Assembly: GCA_900544615.1 (NCBI GenBank)
Contig: UQVS01000015.1
Coordinates: 1-53,574 of the forward strand
From: an uncultured Oscillibacter sp.
GTDB lineage: Bacteria; Bacillota; Clostridia; Oscillospirales; Oscillospiraceae
DNA: 53,574 nucleotides
Reading direction: 5' to 3'
Below the pieces are notes generated by a model. That model was not told where the DNA came from. It did no database searches and worked only from the letters and a program-made list of their open reading frames with translations. The stretch's first letter is position 1. Each line of letters begins with the position of its first letter. Both the position numbers and the translations under genes were made by a program. Shown in pieces: positions 8,667 through 17,689 of the stretch.

Positions 8667-8695
8667 AGTTTAGCACGGAAAAGATTTCTTGTCAA
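8667..8695 (-). promoter_or_regulatory. gltB1 operon promoter
   Basis: On the minus strand TTGACA (8695-8690), a 17-base spacer and TAAACT (8672-8667) form a near-consensus sigma-A promoter. Transcription should start near 8660, so the hexaloop hairpin would be at the extreme 5' end of the RNA. The promoter is back to back with that of glnN; the two -35 boxes are 29 bases apart. Confidence 0.8.
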
Positions 8696-8724
8696 TCTTT
8701 TTTCAAAAAAGTTGAAAAAGGTTC

Positions 8725-8753
8725 TTGACAACCGAAAATCAGGCGTGTATAAT
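8725..8753 (+). promoter_or_regulatory. glnN promoter (perfect consensus)
   Basis: TTGACA (8725-8730), 17-base spacer, TATAAT (8748-8753): both boxes match the sigma-A consensus at every base with ideal spacing. Predicted start of transcription is near 8760. Such a strong promoter fits a gene whose control lies after initiation, in the leader terminator just downstream. Confidence 0.88.
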
Positions 8754-8764
8754 TCCCAGCATCA

Positions 8765-8814
8765 AAGGCAATGGTGTCTTGGAGTGTATGCTCCACGACG
8801 CCATTTTTCTTTTT
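8765..8814 (+). promoter_or_regulatory. glnN leader: ANTAR-type hexaloop hairpin overlapping an intrinsic terminator
   Basis: Bases 8765-8780 form a 5-bp hairpin (AAGGC / GTCTT, one G-U pair) with the hexaloop AATGGT, which has A at position 1 and G at position 4. The loop and 3' arm (from 8770) are also the 5' arm of an intrinsic terminator: AATGGTGTC (8770-8778) pairs with GACGCCATT (8797-8805), and an inner TGGAG/CTCCA stem closes it. The T run TTTTTCTTTTT ends at 8814. The terminator lies ahead of the glnN ribosome binding site, so readthrough must be controlled. A further CCGGC/GCCGG stem (about 8830-8856) lies between the terminator and the ribosome binding site. Confidence 0.75.
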
Positions 8815-8877
8815 ATTTGCGTAAGTAAACCGGCAGGGTTCCGCCCCGCCGCCGGATTCAGGAAGGAGTTCTTCATT

Positions 8878-10977
<2,100 letters not shown>

Positions 10978-11029
10978 GCAGGACTTTTAAATTGTTTTTC
11001 CTCTTTTTCTCCTTTTTCTCAAGCTGTGA

Positions 11030-11064
11030 CCACAGGCCATGGGCATTATGCCCATGGCCTGTGG
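11030..11064 (+). terminator. long palindrome after glnN, possible terminator
   Basis: A near-perfect 35-base palindrome: 17-base arms (CCACAGGCCATGGGCAT and its complement) around a single T. It is followed by pyrimidine-rich but not T-rich sequence, so Rho-independent function is uncertain. It lies about 50 bases after the glnN stop. Confidence 0.5.
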
Positions 11065-11082
11065 TCTATCTCCTCTTCTCCC

Positions 11083-11127
11083 CAAAAAAAGATTCCCGGC
11101 AGGCGGTGCAAGAACGCCCCTGCCGGA
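11083..11127 (-). terminator. terminator of the flavodiiron gene
   Basis: On the minus strand CCGGCAGG...CCTGCCGG forms a GC-rich hairpin (11126-11096) followed by GAATC and a run of seven T (11090-11084). It lies 46 bases after the flavodiiron stop codon. Confidence 0.75.
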
Positions 11128-11172
11128 AATCCATAAAGCGTTTATTTCATAGCGGAGACCGATCCGCGCAGC

Positions 11173-12384
11173 TTATTCCTCCGCAGCGATATCCGCAGCA
11201 ATGGCGTCGGCCAGCGCCTCCAGCTGCCGGTACTGCTCATCCTTCACAGCGGAGCGGATGGTGATGGGCGGCGCGATCTGGGTCATGCCCTTCATCTCCT
11301 CCAGATGCTTTGCCATGAGCCGGGCCGCAGCAGGCCCCCAGCTGCCGTTTTCGATCAGCGCCACCGTGCGGTTTTGCAGGGCGTGGGCTTTCAGCTCCAG
11401 CAGCAGCGTTTCCATGGGGGTATAAATGCCGCCGTTATAGGTGGCGCTGGCAAACACCAGATGGCTGCACTGGAATGCCGCGCTGACCTGCTCGGACACA
11501 TCCGTATGGGACACGTCAAAGATCCGAACGTGCTGCACGCCCTTTTCCGCCAGTCGGGACGCCAGAATTTCGCAGGCGTTCTCCGTATGGCCGTAGATGG
11601 AGCCGCAGAAAATGGCGGCAGTCCACGCCTCCGGCGTGTAGGTACTCCAACGCTTGTATTTCTCTAAGAACCAGCCGATATTCTTCCGCCAGACGGGGCC
11701 GTGGAGCGGACAGAGATACTGGATATCCAGTCCGGCGGCTTTTTTCAGCACATTCTGCACCGGCGTGCCGTATTTTCCCACAATGTTGGTGTAATAGCGG
11801 CGGGCGTCGTCCAGCCAATCCCGCTCAAAGTTCACCTCATCGGCAAAAATATTGCCGTCCATGGCGCCGAAGGTGCCGAAGGCGTCGGCGCAGAACAGCG
11901 CCTTTTCCGTGGCGTCATAGGTCATCATGACCTCCGGCCAGTGAACCAGCGGCGCCATCACAAAGGTCAGCTCATGACGGCCCAGAGACAGGGTATCCCC
12001 TTCCTTCACCGCCTGAAAGCGGCCCTCCACCTCCATAGGGAAGAACTGGCGGATCATGGGCAGGGTCTTGGCGTTTCCGATCACCACTGCCTCCGGGTGG
12101 CGGCTCAGCGTCTCCCCCAGCGTGGCGGCATGATCCGGCTCCATGTGATTGACGATCACATAATTCAGCGGCTTTCCCTGCAAAGCGTATTCCAGATTCT
12201 CAAAAAAGCGCTCCGCGATCGCCTGATCCACCGTGTCCAGCAGGGCGGTCTTTTCGTCCCGGATCAGGTAGGCATTATAAGAAACACCCCGCGGAATGGG
12301 GTACACGTTTTCAAACAGGGCCAGACGGCGGTCTGACCCGCCCAGCCAGACAAGATCCGATGTGATTTTCTTGGTGCAGTGCAT
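11173..12384 (-). CDS. fprA: flavodiiron protein (FprA-type A-type flavoprotein)
   Basis: Cytoplasmic enzyme that reduces O2 (to water) and/or NO (to N2O), protecting anaerobes. The 403 residues contain an N-terminal metallo-beta-lactamase-like di-iron domain (about 1-250) with the ligand motif NHMEPDHAATLGE plus downstream metal-ligand candidates VHWPEVMMTYD and CPLHGPVW, and a C-terminal flavodoxin domain (about 255-400; IFCGSIYGHTENAC for the FMN phosphate). ATG follows GAGGAGGAAATCAT. No C-terminal rubredoxin domain is fused, so a separate rubredoxin or reductase must donate electrons. It has its own promoter at 12443-12471 and is monocistronic as far as seen. Confidence 0.95.
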   Translation of the reverse strand: MHCTKKITSDLVWLGGSDRRLALFENVYPIPRGVSYNAYLIRDEKTALLDTVDQAIAERFFENLEYALQGKPLNYVIVNHMEPDHAATLGETLSRHPEAVVIGNAKTLPMIRQFFPMEVEGRFQAVKEGDTLSLGRHELTFVMAPLVHWPEVMMTYDATEKALFCADAFGTFGAMDGNIFADEVNFERDWLDDARRYYTNIVGKYGTPVQNVLKKAAGLDIQYLCPLHGPVWRKNIGWFLEKYKRWSTYTPEAWTAAIFCGSIYGHTENACEILASRLAEKGVQHVRIFDVSHTDVSEQVSAAFQCSHLVFASATYNGGIYTPMETLLLELKAHALQNRTVALIENGSWGPAAARLMAKHLEEMKGMTQIAPPITIRSAVKDEQYRQLEALADAIAADIAAEE

Positions 12385-12442
12385 ATGATTTCCTCCTCAG
12401 CTACGCAATGACATAAACTGAAATTTCTGTTCTGGTATCCGT

Positions 12443-12471
12443 ATTTTACCTAATCCTTTTGAAAATGTCCA
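12443..12471 (-). promoter_or_regulatory. fprA promoter
   Basis: Minus-strand TGGACA (12471-12466), 17-base spacer, TAAAAT (12448-12443). A GC-rich inverted repeat (CCCCCGGC/GCCGGGGG, about 12474-12525) just upstream may be the terminator of the preceding gene, although it lacks a good T run. Confidence 0.65.
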
Positions 12472-12528
12472 GTCCCCCCGGCCCAAAGGGGAATTCATCA
12501 CCTCTCAGCCGGGGGTACTTTTCTCATA

Positions 12529-13284
12529 TCACAGCCGCCCGCCGGGGCCTGCCTGAATATCAGTCTGCTTCTTCTTTTTGCGCTCCATCAGCGCCCGCAG
12601 TCCAAACCATGCCGAAACTGCAAACAGCATCGTTCCAGCGGCGCTGAAAATCACGTCCGCATAGGAAGTGAGAGGGCTGGAAGGGCCGGAGTAGGTCTCC
12701 TCCGTGACACGGAAGGACTCCATGATGCCGCTGTCCATCAGGGTGTCCATGTCCGCCGCGTCGTTGGCCATATAGGCCACAACAAAGCTGTGGCTTGGTG
12801 AGGTCTGAATCCCCATATGCAGATAGACGGGAAATTCCACGCCGTTTTCCGCCCAGGTGACCGCGAACCGGCAGTCTATGAGAACGGCAGGCTGTCCGTC
12901 GCTCCATTCCGCGGAAGTCACGCCGGTATCCTCAAGGCGGACGGTACATTCATACCCCTGCGCCTGATAGCTTTCCGCCAGCCTCTGGGCATACTGGGAT
13001 ACAATGAGCTCTTCGATGTCGGGCAGATCGTCTTCCTTCAGATCGTAAAGGTTGAGGAAATCGTCGTTGTCTGCGATGCTTACGGTGATTTCCTGCGTCA
13101 CCTCCGGGTTTGTCCAGCCATAGGCGATGCTTTCCACCTGAGTGTCCGGGATCCAATCCTCCGGAACCTCCAGAGAAAAGCCATGGCCGACATAAGCGGC
13201 CGCCGAAGCCGTCCCCAGTGTCATTGTCAGAAGCAATCCCAGCGCCGCGCCGAGTATTCCCCTTTTCGTCATAACGCCCGCCAT
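12529..13284 (-). CDS. exported, membrane-anchored hypothetical protein
   Basis: Function not recognised. The 251-residue protein starts with a signal-peptide-like segment (TKRGILGAALGLLLTMTLGT, then ASAAAYVGHG, a plausible cleavage region). A ~190-residue extracytoplasmic domain follows, beginning GFSLEVPEDWIPD, a pattern reminiscent of PsbP/DcrB-like lipoprotein folds. A single transmembrane helix (about 215-235) and the basic tail ERKKKKQ end the chain, so a type I membrane topology is likely. Two start codons, MAGVM and MTKRG four codons later, are possible and neither has a strong Shine-Dalgarno. It lies 22 bases after pncB on the same strand and may be co-transcribed. Confidence 0.7.
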   Translation of the reverse strand: MAGVMTKRGILGAALGLLLTMTLGTASAAAYVGHGFSLEVPEDWIPDTQVESIAYGWTNPEVTQEITVSIADNDDFLNLYDLKEDDLPDIEELIVSQYAQRLAESYQAQGYECTVRLEDTGVTSAEWSDGQPAVLIDCRFAVTWAENGVEFPVYLHMGIQTSPSHSFVVAYMANDAADMDTLMDSGIMESFRVTEETYSGPSSPLTSYADVIFSAAGTMLFAVSAWFGLRALMERKKKKQTDIQAGPGGRL

Positions 13285-13306
13285 TCCGCCATACGGTCTT
13301 TCAGGC

Positions 13307-14758
13307 TCAGAGAGAACCTGCCCGCAGAAGCTCCTGCTTGATATCCCAGAGCTTCTGGCTCAGATCCACATAGTAATTATGGGGGTTTTCAAACCGCTTC
13401 ACCGTATCCCACAGAGTCTCCACCTGCTCCCGGCAGTACTGCTGGATCTCTTTCAGCTCCGGACGGTCATATACCAGCTTGCCGCCGGCAAAGATTTGCT
13501 TTTGCAGCGGTTTGATGGTGTAGTTCTCATACACCCGCCGCTTCCAGGTCGCCGCAGGGTCAAACAGCTCCATGGGCTTGGATTCATCCATCACCTCGTC
13601 CCACAGGGCGATGTAATCCGCCTCAGCCTTGCCGGTGGCCTTATCAAAAATACGATAGACCTTCTTGAAATGGGGGTTGGTGATCTTGCCCACGTTTTCG
13701 CTGATCTTGATCTTGGGCACGATGGTGCCGTCATCCTTTTCCACGGCGGCCAGCTTATACACGCCGCCAAACACGGGATCGCTCTTGCCGGTGATCATCC
13801 GCTCGCCTACGCCGAAGAGATCCACCCTGGCTCCCTGCCGCAGAATATCCTGAATGATGTATTCGTCCAGAGAGTTGGAGGCGGAGATCTTGCAGCTCTC
13901 CCAGCCCGCTTCATCCAGCATCCGGCGGGCTTCCTTGGTCAGATACGCAATATCGCCGGAGTCCAGTCGGATGCCGCACTGGGTGATGCCTCTGGGCTTG
14001 AGTACCTCGTTAAAGGCTTTGATGGCGTTAGGCACGCCGGATTTGAGGGTATTGTAGGTATCCACCAGCAGCGTGGCGTTGGTGGGGAAAATCTCGCAGT
14101 AGGTCTTGAACGCCTCATACTCCGAGTCAAACATCTGCACCCACGCGTGGGCCATGGTGCCGCCGGCAGGCACGCCGAACAGCTGGTCGGAAATGGTGCA
14201 GGCAGTCCCCTTGCAGCCGCCGATATAGGCCGCCCGTGCGCCGGAAATGGCGGCGTCCGTACCCTGTGCGCGGCGGGAACCGAATTCCAGCACCACCCGG
14301 CCCTCCGCAGCCCGGACGATCCGGTTTGCCTTGGTCGCTACCAGACTCTGGTGGTTGAAGATCAGCAGCAGGAACGTTTCCAACAGCTGGGCCTGAATGG
14401 CCGGCGCCCGGACGGTGATCACCGGCTCCTGCGGGAAAATGGGAGTGCCTTCCGGGATGGCCCAGATGTCGCCGGTAAAGCGGAAGTTCCGCAGGTAGCT
14501 CAGAAACGCTTCCGAAAAGAGTCCTTTGCTCCGAAGGTAGGCAATATCCTCCTCGCTGAAATGCAGATCCAAAATATAATCGATGATCCGATCCAGCCCG
14601 GCGCAGATGGCATAGCCGCCGTGATCCGGGATCTCCCGGAAAAAGACATCGAAATAGGTGATCCGATCCTGAAGCCCCGCTTCAAAATAGCCGTTGCCCA
14701 TGGTCAGCTCATAGAAGTCGCAGAGCATGGTCATATTGAGCTTATCCGTCACATCCAT
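13307..14758 (-). CDS. pncB: nicotinate phosphoribosyltransferase
   Basis: Salvages nicotinic acid to nicotinate mononucleotide with PRPP (and ATP), the entry to NAD through the Preiss-Handler route. The 483-residue protein begins MDVTDKLNMTMLCDFYELTMGNGYF as written in two stretches (MDVTDKLNMTML; CDFYELTMGNGYF), typical of the clostridial/Bacillus form. It has LEFGSRRAQGTDAAI (phosphoribosyl site), MAHAWVQMF, GIRLDSGDIAYLTKEAR and GVGERMITGKSDPVFGGVYK. ATG follows AAAGGAG; the open frame extends further but over the promoter. The niacin repressor gene niaR and a probable niacin transporter lie about 8 kb away, but no copy of the NiaR-like palindrome was found in this promoter. Confidence 0.95.
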   Translation of the reverse strand: MDVTDKLNMTMLCDFYELTMGNGYFEAGLQDRITYFDVFFREIPDHGGYAICAGLDRIIDYILDLHFSEEDIAYLRSKGLFSEAFLSYLRNFRFTGDIWAIPEGTPIFPQEPVITVRAPAIQAQLLETFLLLIFNHQSLVATKANRIVRAAEGRVVLEFGSRRAQGTDAAISGARAAYIGGCKGTACTISDQLFGVPAGGTMAHAWVQMFDSEYEAFKTYCEIFPTNATLLVDTYNTLKSGVPNAIKAFNEVLKPRGITQCGIRLDSGDIAYLTKEARRMLDEAGWESCKISASNSLDEYIIQDILRQGARVDLFGVGERMITGKSDPVFGGVYKLAAVEKDDGTIVPKIKISENVGKITNPHFKKVYRIFDKATGKAEADYIALWDEVMDESKPMELFDPAATWKRRVYENYTIKPLQKQIFAGGKLVYDRPELKEIQQYCREQVETLWDTVKRFENPHNYYVDLSQKLWDIKQELLRAGSL

Positions 14759-14810
14759 TGTAATTCTCCTTTTTCTTCCCAATGCGGCAGCATCGCCGCA
14801 GGATACCTGT

Positions 14811-14839
14811 ATTATAGCCTCCCGGCTGCATGAAAGCAA
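14811..14839 (-). promoter_or_regulatory. pncB promoter
   Basis: Minus-strand TTGCTT (14839-14834), 17-base spacer, TATAAT (14816-14811). The leader between here and the ATG contains a TGCGGC/GCCGCA hairpin (about 14783-14800) of unknown meaning. Confidence 0.75.
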
Positions 14840-14868
14840 TTCTTTTATCCGTTTTTCGCAGATAAACA

Positions 14869-14897
14869 TTGACAAGCCGCCCCCGCTCCCCTATCAT
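14869..14897 (+). promoter_or_regulatory. coaW promoter
   Basis: TTGACA (14869-14874), 17-base spacer, TATCAT (14892-14897). It diverges from the pncB promoter about 30 bases away. Confidence 0.78.
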
Positions 14898-14961
14898 ACT
14901 TAAATGGTATCCGGCTTTCAAAACGCATCAGTTTCACCGGGTCAATGAAAGGAAACAAGCC

Positions 14962-15801
14962 ATGGGTGTGATCTTAGGCATTGATATTGGCGGCTCCACC
15001 ACCAAAATCGTGGGCCTGCGGACAGACGGCAGCGTGATCTCCATGCTCCGTGTCCGGGCAGAGGATCAGGTGACCAGCCTGTACGGAGCCTTCGGCAATT
15101 ATCTGAAAAGCAACGGGCTGACCCTGAAGGACGTGTGCCGCGTGGTACTCACCGGCGTGGGCGCCAGCTTTGTAGAGGGGGATATATTCGGCCTGCCCAC
15201 CTGCCGGGTGGACGAGTTTCAGGCCAGCGGCGCCGGGGCTTTGGCACTCTCCGGGCAGGATTCCGGCGTGGTGGTGACCATGGGAACCGGCACCGCGTTT
15301 CTCTGGGCGGAAGCCGGGAAGCAGGTTCAGCACCTGTGCGGGGCCGGCATCGGCGGCGGTACGCTGGGCGGCCTGTGCCACAAGCTGGTGGGCATGGAGC
15401 GCTTCGGCCAGATCAAGAAGCTGGCGGCCCAGGGAGATCTGAACCATGTGGATCTGACCATCAAGGACATCACCCCGGATCCGGCCGCTACGCTGGATCC
15501 CGATATGACCGCTTCCCTTTTCGGAAATCTTTCCGAGGACGCCACCCCCGCCGATCTGGCCGCAGGCGCGGTGCATCTGGTGCTGCAATCCATCGGCACC
15601 ATGACGGTGCTGGCCTGCCAGAGCTGCCGCACGCAGACGGTGATCCTCACCGGTTCCATGACCACGCTGGATCAGGCGGAATCCAACTTCGCCGCCTTTG
15701 AAAAGCTCTACGGCATCCGCTATATCATCCCGGAAAACGCCACATTTGCTACCGCCATCGGCGCGGGCCTGTGCAGTCTGCGGCAGAAAGCCGCCAAGTA
15801 A
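14962..15801 (+). CDS. coaW: type II pantothenate kinase
   Basis: Phosphorylates pantothenate, the first step of coenzyme A synthesis. The 279-residue protein belongs to the ASKHA-fold PanK-II family (eukaryotic and staphylococcal type), not to CoaA or CoaX. The nucleotide-binding start MGVILGIDIGGSTTKIVG, the Glu-containing DEFQASGAGALAL region, TMGTGTAF, GAGIGGGTLGGLC and the C-terminal ILTGSMTT motif are visible. ATG follows AAGGAAACAAGCC. PanK-II enzymes of staphylococci are insensitive to CoA feedback; whether that holds here cannot be read from the sequence. It is divergent from pncB and followed by a strong terminator. Confidence 0.92.
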   Translation: MGVILGIDIGGSTTKIVGLRTDGSVISMLRVRAEDQVTSLYGAFGNYLKSNGLTLKDVCRVVLTGVGASFVEGDIFGLPTCRVDEFQASGAGALALSGQDSGVVVTMGTGTAFLWAEAGKQVQHLCGAGIGGGTLGGLCHKLVGMERFGQIKKLAAQGDLNHVDLTIKDITPDPAATLDPDMTASLFGNLSEDATPADLAAGAVHLVLQSIGTMTVLACQSCRTQTVILTGSMTTLDQAESNFAAFEKLYGIRYIIPENATFATAIGAGLCSLRQKAAK

Positions 15802-15848
15802 TTTTGCTTTACATGGATTGCAATTTCAGAATTTATACGGAATAAAGT

Positions 15849-15886
15849 GATCCCCGGTACCATAGGTACCGGGGATCGTTGTTTTC
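15849..15886 (+). terminator. terminator of coaW
   Basis: A perfect 13-bp stem (GATCCCCGGTACC and its complement) with an ATA loop spans 15849-15877 and is followed by GTTGTTTTC. It sits between the convergent coaW and the zinc-ribbon gene. Confidence 0.8.
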
Positions 15887-15891
15887 GGAAC

Positions 15892-16338
15892 TTATTCCTG
15901 ATCGTCGCCGCCGTCCTCAGGCTCCTCATCCAGAGAAGTGAGGTCAAACTCCAGCTTTTCGCCGCAGTTGGGGCAGATCACCTGACCGTCCTCCAGAACG
16001 GACTCATCAAAATAGATGGTCTCCTCGCAGGTGGGGCAGGTGGTAGCGTAGCAGTCCTCATCCTCGTCGGCGTCGTCCTCATAGTACTCGTCGTCGAAGG
16101 ACTCGTCATCCTCATCCTCGCCGTACACGGTGTCCTCAACGTCCTCCAGATCATCGCTGACAACATCCAGACCGTCCTCCAGCTCGCCCTGTGCATTCCA
16201 CAGATCTTCCAGCTCCAGACCGATGTCCTCCAGAATGTCGGCCATGGCGGCAAGGATCTTGCCCTCATTAGACTCCGTATCGATCTTCATGCCCTCCATC
16301 AAGCCCTTCAGATAGGCAACTTTCTCGGTGATCTCCAT
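15892..16338 (-). CDS. acidic zinc-ribbon protein, CD1247-like N-terminal domain
   Basis: Function unknown. Residues 1-60 (MEITEKVAYLKGLMEGM onwards) are helical and resemble a small domain found in many clostridia, known to me as the CD1247 N-terminal domain. A very acidic linker of Asp/Glu/Tyr follows (about 60-100), then a treble-clef or ribbon pair CPTC...CPNC (about 103-128) likely binding zinc, and an acidic tail ending GGDDQE. The total is 148 residues. Its place directly after efp and a terminator is common in clostridia and may hint at a translation or housekeeping role, but that is inference. ATG follows GGAGCGATCACG. Confidence 0.75.
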   Translation of the reverse strand: MEITEKVAYLKGLMEGMKIDTESNEGKILAAMADILEDIGLELEDLWNAQGELEDGLDVVSDDLEDVEDTVYGEDEDDESFDDEYYEDDADEDEDCYATTCPTCEETIYFDESVLEDGQVICPNCGEKLEFDLTSLDEEPEDGGDDQE

Positions 16339-16376
16339 CGTGATCGCTCCTTTCAAAAAATCAGATTTGGGAAATA

Positions 16377-16404
16377 AAGGGGGGATTATGGTTAATCCCC
16401 CCTT
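16377..16404 (-). terminator. terminator after efp
   Basis: Minus-strand GGGGGGATT/AATCCCCCC hairpin (16402-16379) followed by TTTATTTCC. It separates efp from the zinc-ribbon gene, so the latter may depend on readthrough or a promoter of its own. Confidence 0.75.
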
Positions 16405-16410
16405 GAAAGC

Positions 16411-16977
16411 TTATTCCTTCACGCGGCCCAGATACTCGCCGGTACGGGTATCCACCTGGATCTTCTCACCCTCGTTGATGAACAGAGGCACCTTGATGAT
16501 AGCGCCGGTCTCCAGCGTAGCGGGCTTGGTGACGTTGGTGGCGGTATCGCCCTTCACGCCCGGCTCGGTAGCGGTGACTTCCAGCTCCATGAAGTTGGGA
16601 GCTTCCACGCTGAACACATTGCCCTTATAGCTCACCAGCGTACACATGGTGTTCTCCTTGACGAACTGGAAACTGTCGCCCAGCACGTCCTTGTTCAGCG
16701 GGGTCATATCATAGGTCTCAGGATCCATGAAGTAGTACAGATCGCCGTCATTGTAGCTGTACTCGGCGTTTCTGCGCTCCACAGTGCCGTTCTCAAACTT
16801 GGCGCTGGGGTTGAAAGACTCCTCGCGGATGGCGCCGGTCATCACGTTCTTGTACTTGGTACGCACGAAAGCCGCGCCCTTGCCGGGCTTGACGTGCTGG
16901 AAGTCCACCACCAGCATGGGCTTGCCGTCCATCTCAAATACAACGCCCTTACGGAAATCGCCTGCAGAAATAGGCAT
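16411..16977 (-). CDS. efp: translation elongation factor P
   Basis: Relieves ribosome stalling at polyproline stretches. The 188-residue protein has the three-domain EF-P layout; domain I holds the KPGKGAAFVR loop with Lys33 at the tip that contacts the P-site tRNA. Domains II and III are intact (the LINEGEKIQVDT-type motif reads FINEGEKIQVDTRTGEYLGR). The start MPISAGDFRKG follows GAGGAGG; the longer open frame overlaps the promoter. No EpmA/EpmB/EarP modification enzyme is in the window, so the tip lysine may be unmodified or modified elsewhere. Confidence 0.97.
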   Translation of the reverse strand: MPISAGDFRKGVVFEMDGKPMLVVDFQHVKPGKGAAFVRTKYKNVMTGAIREESFNPSAKFENGTVERRNAEYSYNDGDLYYFMDPETYDMTPLNKDVLGDSFQFVKENTMCTLVSYKGNVFSVEAPNFMELEVTATEPGVKGDTATNVTKPATLETGAIIKVPLFINEGEKIQVDTRTGEYLGRVKE

Positions 16978-17058
16978 AGTTAAATCCTCCTCACAAATCT
17001 TTACGAGAAAACGACCGTGAAGTGGACATTTTCTCAATCTACCAAAATTTCCGATGAT

Positions 17059-17087
17059 ATTTTAACCCATTCCGTCCGCTATTGCAA
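17059..17087 (-). promoter_or_regulatory. efp promoter
   Basis: Minus-strand TTGCAA (17087-17082), 17-base spacer, TAAAAT (17064-17059), about 80 bases ahead of the efp start. Confidence 0.75.
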
Positions 17088-17099
17088 GTAGTTTTCTGC

Positions 17100-17621
17100 T
17101 TATTTTGTGTTTTTACCCGATTTTTTTTGATACTTACAGGGACACGCCGCCTTAAAGGGACGCTGAAGCAGGTGCAGGACATGGTTCCATACTCCCACCG
17201 GGCCGCCCAACGGCTCCACCATCAGGGCTGTGACTCCCGCCCGATGGGCCGCCAGCATATCGGTCAGCAGCTTGTCCCCCAGCATGGCGGTATGCGCCGG
17301 GTCGATCCCGGTTCTTTTCATGGCGGCCTCCAGACCTCTGGGGCTGGGCTTTCCGGCATGGCCCTGATAGCCGATGCCCAGATCTGCGCAGAACTCCGTC
17401 ACCCGCGCGCCGGAGCGGTTGTTGGAAACGATCATCACTGTGATCCCCGCCCCCTGCAATTCCGCGATCCAGCTTTTCAGCGCCTCATTCGGACGGCGCA
17501 CCGCCTTGGGAGCCAGCGTATAGTCCAGATCCGTCAGCAGCAGGGCGATGCCCTGCCGGTGCAGGAAGTCCGGCGTGATCTCCCGGTAGCTGTCAAAGAG
17601 ATAATCCGGCGTCAGACGCAT
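17100..17621 (-). CDS. yqeG: YqeG-family HAD phosphatase
   Basis: HAD-superfamily (IIIA) phosphatase of 173 residues, homologous to Bacillus YqeG. The DxDxT nucleophile motif is LLLTDLDYTLAPK, motif II is VMIVSNNRSG, the Lys of motif III is in HAGKPSPRG and the acidic motif IV is AMLGDKLLTDMLAA. The physiological substrate of this bacterial family is not settled; related eukaryotic GEP4 dephosphorylates phosphatidylglycerophosphate. ATG at 17621 follows GGAGGGGAGCGGCTT; an upstream ATG is less well served. It lies about 12 bases upstream, in minus-strand sense, of the efp promoter region, and is divergent from the GH18-like gene. Confidence 0.88.
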   Translation of the reverse strand: MRLTPDYLFDSYREITPDFLHRQGIALLLTDLDYTLAPKAVRRPNEALKSWIAELQGAGITVMIVSNNRSGARVTEFCADLGIGYQGHAGKPSPRGLEAAMKRTGIDPAHTAMLGDKLLTDMLAAHRAGVTALMVEPLGGPVGVWNHVLHLLQRPFKAACPCKYQKKSGKNTK

Positions 17622-17689
17622 AAGCCGCTCCCCTCCTTTCATATGATCAGTATAGCAGAAACCGCATCGCTTCACAAGGGGGGATCATC

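Larger units (their letters stand above)
8560..8877. other. gltB1/glnN divergent intergenic control region
   Basis: This 318-base gene-free stretch is fully occupied by regulation: the gltB1 leader and promoter on the minus strand and the glnN promoter and leader on the plus strand. Between the two -35 boxes (8696-8724) is an A/T-rich imperfect inverted repeat, with CTTTTTTTCAA facing TTGAAAAAG, that could serve as an UP element or a shared protein site. Confidence 0.7.

Noticed and set aside
8725..8877. Upstream extension of glnN by 51 codons
   Set aside because: It would translate the promoter and leader terminator; the ATG at 8878 has a good ribosome binding site and the known family start.
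8560..8877. A glutamine riboswitch (glnA or downstream-peptide motif)
   Set aside because: The conserved sequences of those motifs are absent, and the hexaloop hairpins with overlapping terminators fit ANTAR control better.
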